From NCBI GenBank assembly GCA_018702715.1, contig JABIYQ010000346.1:1-7093 (forward strand): 7,093 nucleotides of DNA, given 5' to 3'. The first letter of the stretch is position 1. Each line of letters begins with the position of its first letter. The stretch is from Desulfobacula sp. GTDB taxonomy: Bacteria > Desulfobacterota > Desulfobacteria > Desulfobacterales > Desulfobacteraceae. Below the pieces are notes generated by a model that saw nothing but the letters and a program-made list of their open reading frames with translations, was not told where the DNA came from and did not search any database. Below, piece after piece: positions 6,290-7,093 of the stretch. A program made the translations under genes and the position numbers.

Positions 6290-6851
6290 TCATAATACAG
6301 ATATCTGAATCACAGGAACAGGCACCATCTATTTCACATGCATATGCAATTCTTGAAGCTTTATCAAACATTGCCTCATTAATCGGTTTAAATGAAAAAG
6401 ATGATATTTTTTTCTCTACAGATTTCTTGTCCGGTAAATTTTTTAACCCGGTTGAGATTACTTTTCCTGAATCCCCTTCAAGGATCTCGGCATCCTCGCC
6501 ATTGGTAATGACAACAATCGGAATCTGGTAAGGTTTAATTATCCTTGATAGTGCCAGGGTGGAGAGTCTTCTGGTGACAATGGATCCGGGTGCAAATTTT
6601 ATCAATGCAATGATTTTTTCATTAACATTGACCAAAAAATCAATTTTTATGGCCGCCTTTTTTGGCCCTGCAATAACCTCAAGAGGGATATTGCTTTTAA
6701 TCTCTGTTTTTTTAAATTTGCAGTCTATTACAAGTTGTCCGGCAATTTTCTGCCGGAATCTTTCATCAAGTGTGTCCGGTAAAACTATACCTGTCAAAAA
6801 ATCATTGAGCTTTCCAAGAACCAGATGATGGGGATTTGATTGATTTTCCAT
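6285..6851 (-). CDS. Small HsdR N-terminal-like protein (restriction-endonuclease fold) lacking the catalytic Glu/Lys, with Cys-rich tail
   Basis: This 188-aa protein resembles the stand-alone 'type I restriction enzyme R protein N-terminus' (HSDR_N_2-like) family. The core runs from about 55 to 130: AAIKIDFLVNV with D71 at the expected metal-binding Asp, a strand IALIKFAPGS (81-90), then KPYQIPIVVITNG (106-118) and the DAEILE strand. In active PD-(D/E)xK nucleases the second strand reads ECK or EVK; here the aligned residues are I84-K85-F86, so the catalytic Glu and Lys appear absent and cleavage is unlikely. The C-terminus has C172, C178, C180 and C185 (C-x5-C-x-C-x4-C), a possible metal site. 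No HsdM or HsdS gene is nearby. It converges on uvrA with a 19-bp gap. The start is the first ATG; the nearest Shine-Dalgarno-like AAGGGG lies an unusually long 16 nt upstream. Function is unknown; nucleic-acid binding is only a guess. Confidence 0.75.
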   Translation of the reverse strand: MENQSNPHHLVLGKLNDFLTGIVLPDTLDERFRQKIAGQLVIDCKFKKTEIKSNIPLEVIAGPKKAAIKIDFLVNVNEKIIALIKFAPGSIVTRRLSTLALSRIIKPYQIPIVVITNGEDAEILEGDSGKVISTGLKNLPDKKSVEKKISSFSFKPINEAMFDKASRIAYACEIDGACSCDSDICIMK

Positions 6852-6940
6852 ATATTTTATTTAATACCCCTTCTTTAGTTTATTAATCCGGATTCAACAA
6901 TATCAGAAATAATTTAAATCCTGTTTCTCATGTTGTGTCG
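6852..6940. other. Short intergenic stretch upstream of the HsdR-N-like gene
   Basis: Apart from the 10-bp palindrome AATCCGGATT at 6885-6894 and the AAGGGG (plus-strand CCCCTT at 6867-6872) distal to the minus-strand start, nothing recognisable is seen here. It presumably holds the leader of the minus-strand gene. Confidence 0.4.
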
Positions 6941-7093
6941 GATTATATAATATTCTTTGTCTTGAACAATAAATTTAAGAATCAAAAAAGAGTTTACAAG
7001 TTTTAGTTGAAAAATTTAATCTTAAAAAACCTTCTGTAAAAAAAAGACCGGTTTCAGCTAATTGCAGGAGAACGAAGACTCAGAGCCATTAAA
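6941..7093 (+). pseudogene. ParB-like (ParB/Spo0J N-terminal domain) coding remnant with apparent frameshifts, truncated by window edge
   Basis: The last 48 bases translate as DRFQLIAGERRLRAIK, an excellent match to the ParB/Spo0J N-terminal signature around the GERRxRA box that binds CTP in ParB proteins. That frame is closed just upstream by TAA (7037-7039) at an 8-A run (7038-7045). The adjacent frame then supplies SLQVLVEKFNLKKPSVKK (6991-7044), which looks like the preceding ParB helix and 'GLxxPIxV' strand. Before another A-run (6984-6989) the first frame again gives DYIIFFVLNNKFKNQK (6941-6988). One base lost in the first A-run and one gained in the second would restore a continuous reading frame. 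No good start codon is seen. This may be a decayed gene, homopolymer sequencing errors, or slippage; everything past the GERR box lies outside the window. Confidence 0.55.
6942..6969 (-). promoter_or_regulatory. Weak candidate promoter of the HsdR-N-like gene
   Basis: The palindrome ATTATATAAT (6942-6951) contains a perfect TATAAT on each strand. On the minus strand, TTGTTC (6969-6964) lies 16 nt upstream of TATAAT (6947-6942), which would give a leader of roughly 80 nt before the gene at 6851. The -35 match is only 3/6, and the palindrome overlaps the ParB-like remnant. A second 10-bp palindrome, AATCCGGATT, lies at 6885-6894. Confidence 0.25.

Noticed and set aside
6559..6828. Plus-strand open frame inside the HsdR-N-like gene
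   Set aside because: It is antisense to a protein with recognisable family strands and shows no motif of its own.
6285..6851. Part of an active type I restriction-modification system
   Set aside because: The protein is far shorter than HsdR, lacks helicase motifs and the catalytic Glu/Lys, and no hsdM or hsdS is adjacent.
1..7093. CRISPR array, tRNA, rRNA, insertion sequence or transposase
   Set aside because: No regularly spaced repeats, tRNA-like cloverleaf arms, rRNA segments, transposase motifs or IS terminal repeats were seen on either strand.

Overview
The window looks like chromosomal DNA of an AT-rich, Gram-negative, probably anaerobic bacterium. The closest fit I can infer is a sulfate-reducing Desulfobacterota (Desulfobacter/Desulfobacula-like). 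That rests on low-GC coding sequence, a GlcD-type FAD oxidase, and a small HsdR-N-like protein of a kind I associate with that group. No 16S or other decisive marker is present, so the taxonomy is an inference.

Layout: (1) 1-371, minus strand, is the 5' part of a GlcD-type FAD-linked oxidase that runs off the left edge. (2) 372-1763, minus strand, is a DnaA-type replication initiator; its stop codon directly abuts the oxidase start. (3) 1764-2400 is a 637-bp gene-free gap, about 21% GC by hand count. It holds several TTTCACA-like 9-mers, a direct repeat and T/A tracts, and is a candidate replication origin or DnaA-bound region. Its right end carries a likely pdxA promoter embedded in repeated ACTATT half-sites. 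(4) 2401-3441 pdxA and 3434-6265 uvrA, plus strand, overlap by 8 bp as a two-gene unit for pyridoxal-phosphate synthesis and nucleotide excision repair. (5) 6285-6851, minus strand, convergent with uvrA, is a small HsdR-N-like protein lacking the expected catalytic Glu/Lys. (6) 6852-7093 is a divergent intergenic stretch that ends in a frameshifted ParB-like coding remnant cut by the right edge.

The main interest is the DnaA. Domain I, Walker A, the arginine finger and sensor II are recognisable, but the Walker B acidic pair (usually DD) reads EN, sensor I is changed, and the DNA-recognition signature (usually DHT) reads HAT. The adjacent AT-rich gap lacks canonical TTATCCACA boxes but has TTTCACA-type near-matches. 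A coherent hypothesis is a divergent initiator with an altered box, with a decayed ParB-like gene about 5 kb away as possible further origin-region context. This needs testing. pdxA and uvrA appear to be ordinary, intact genes.
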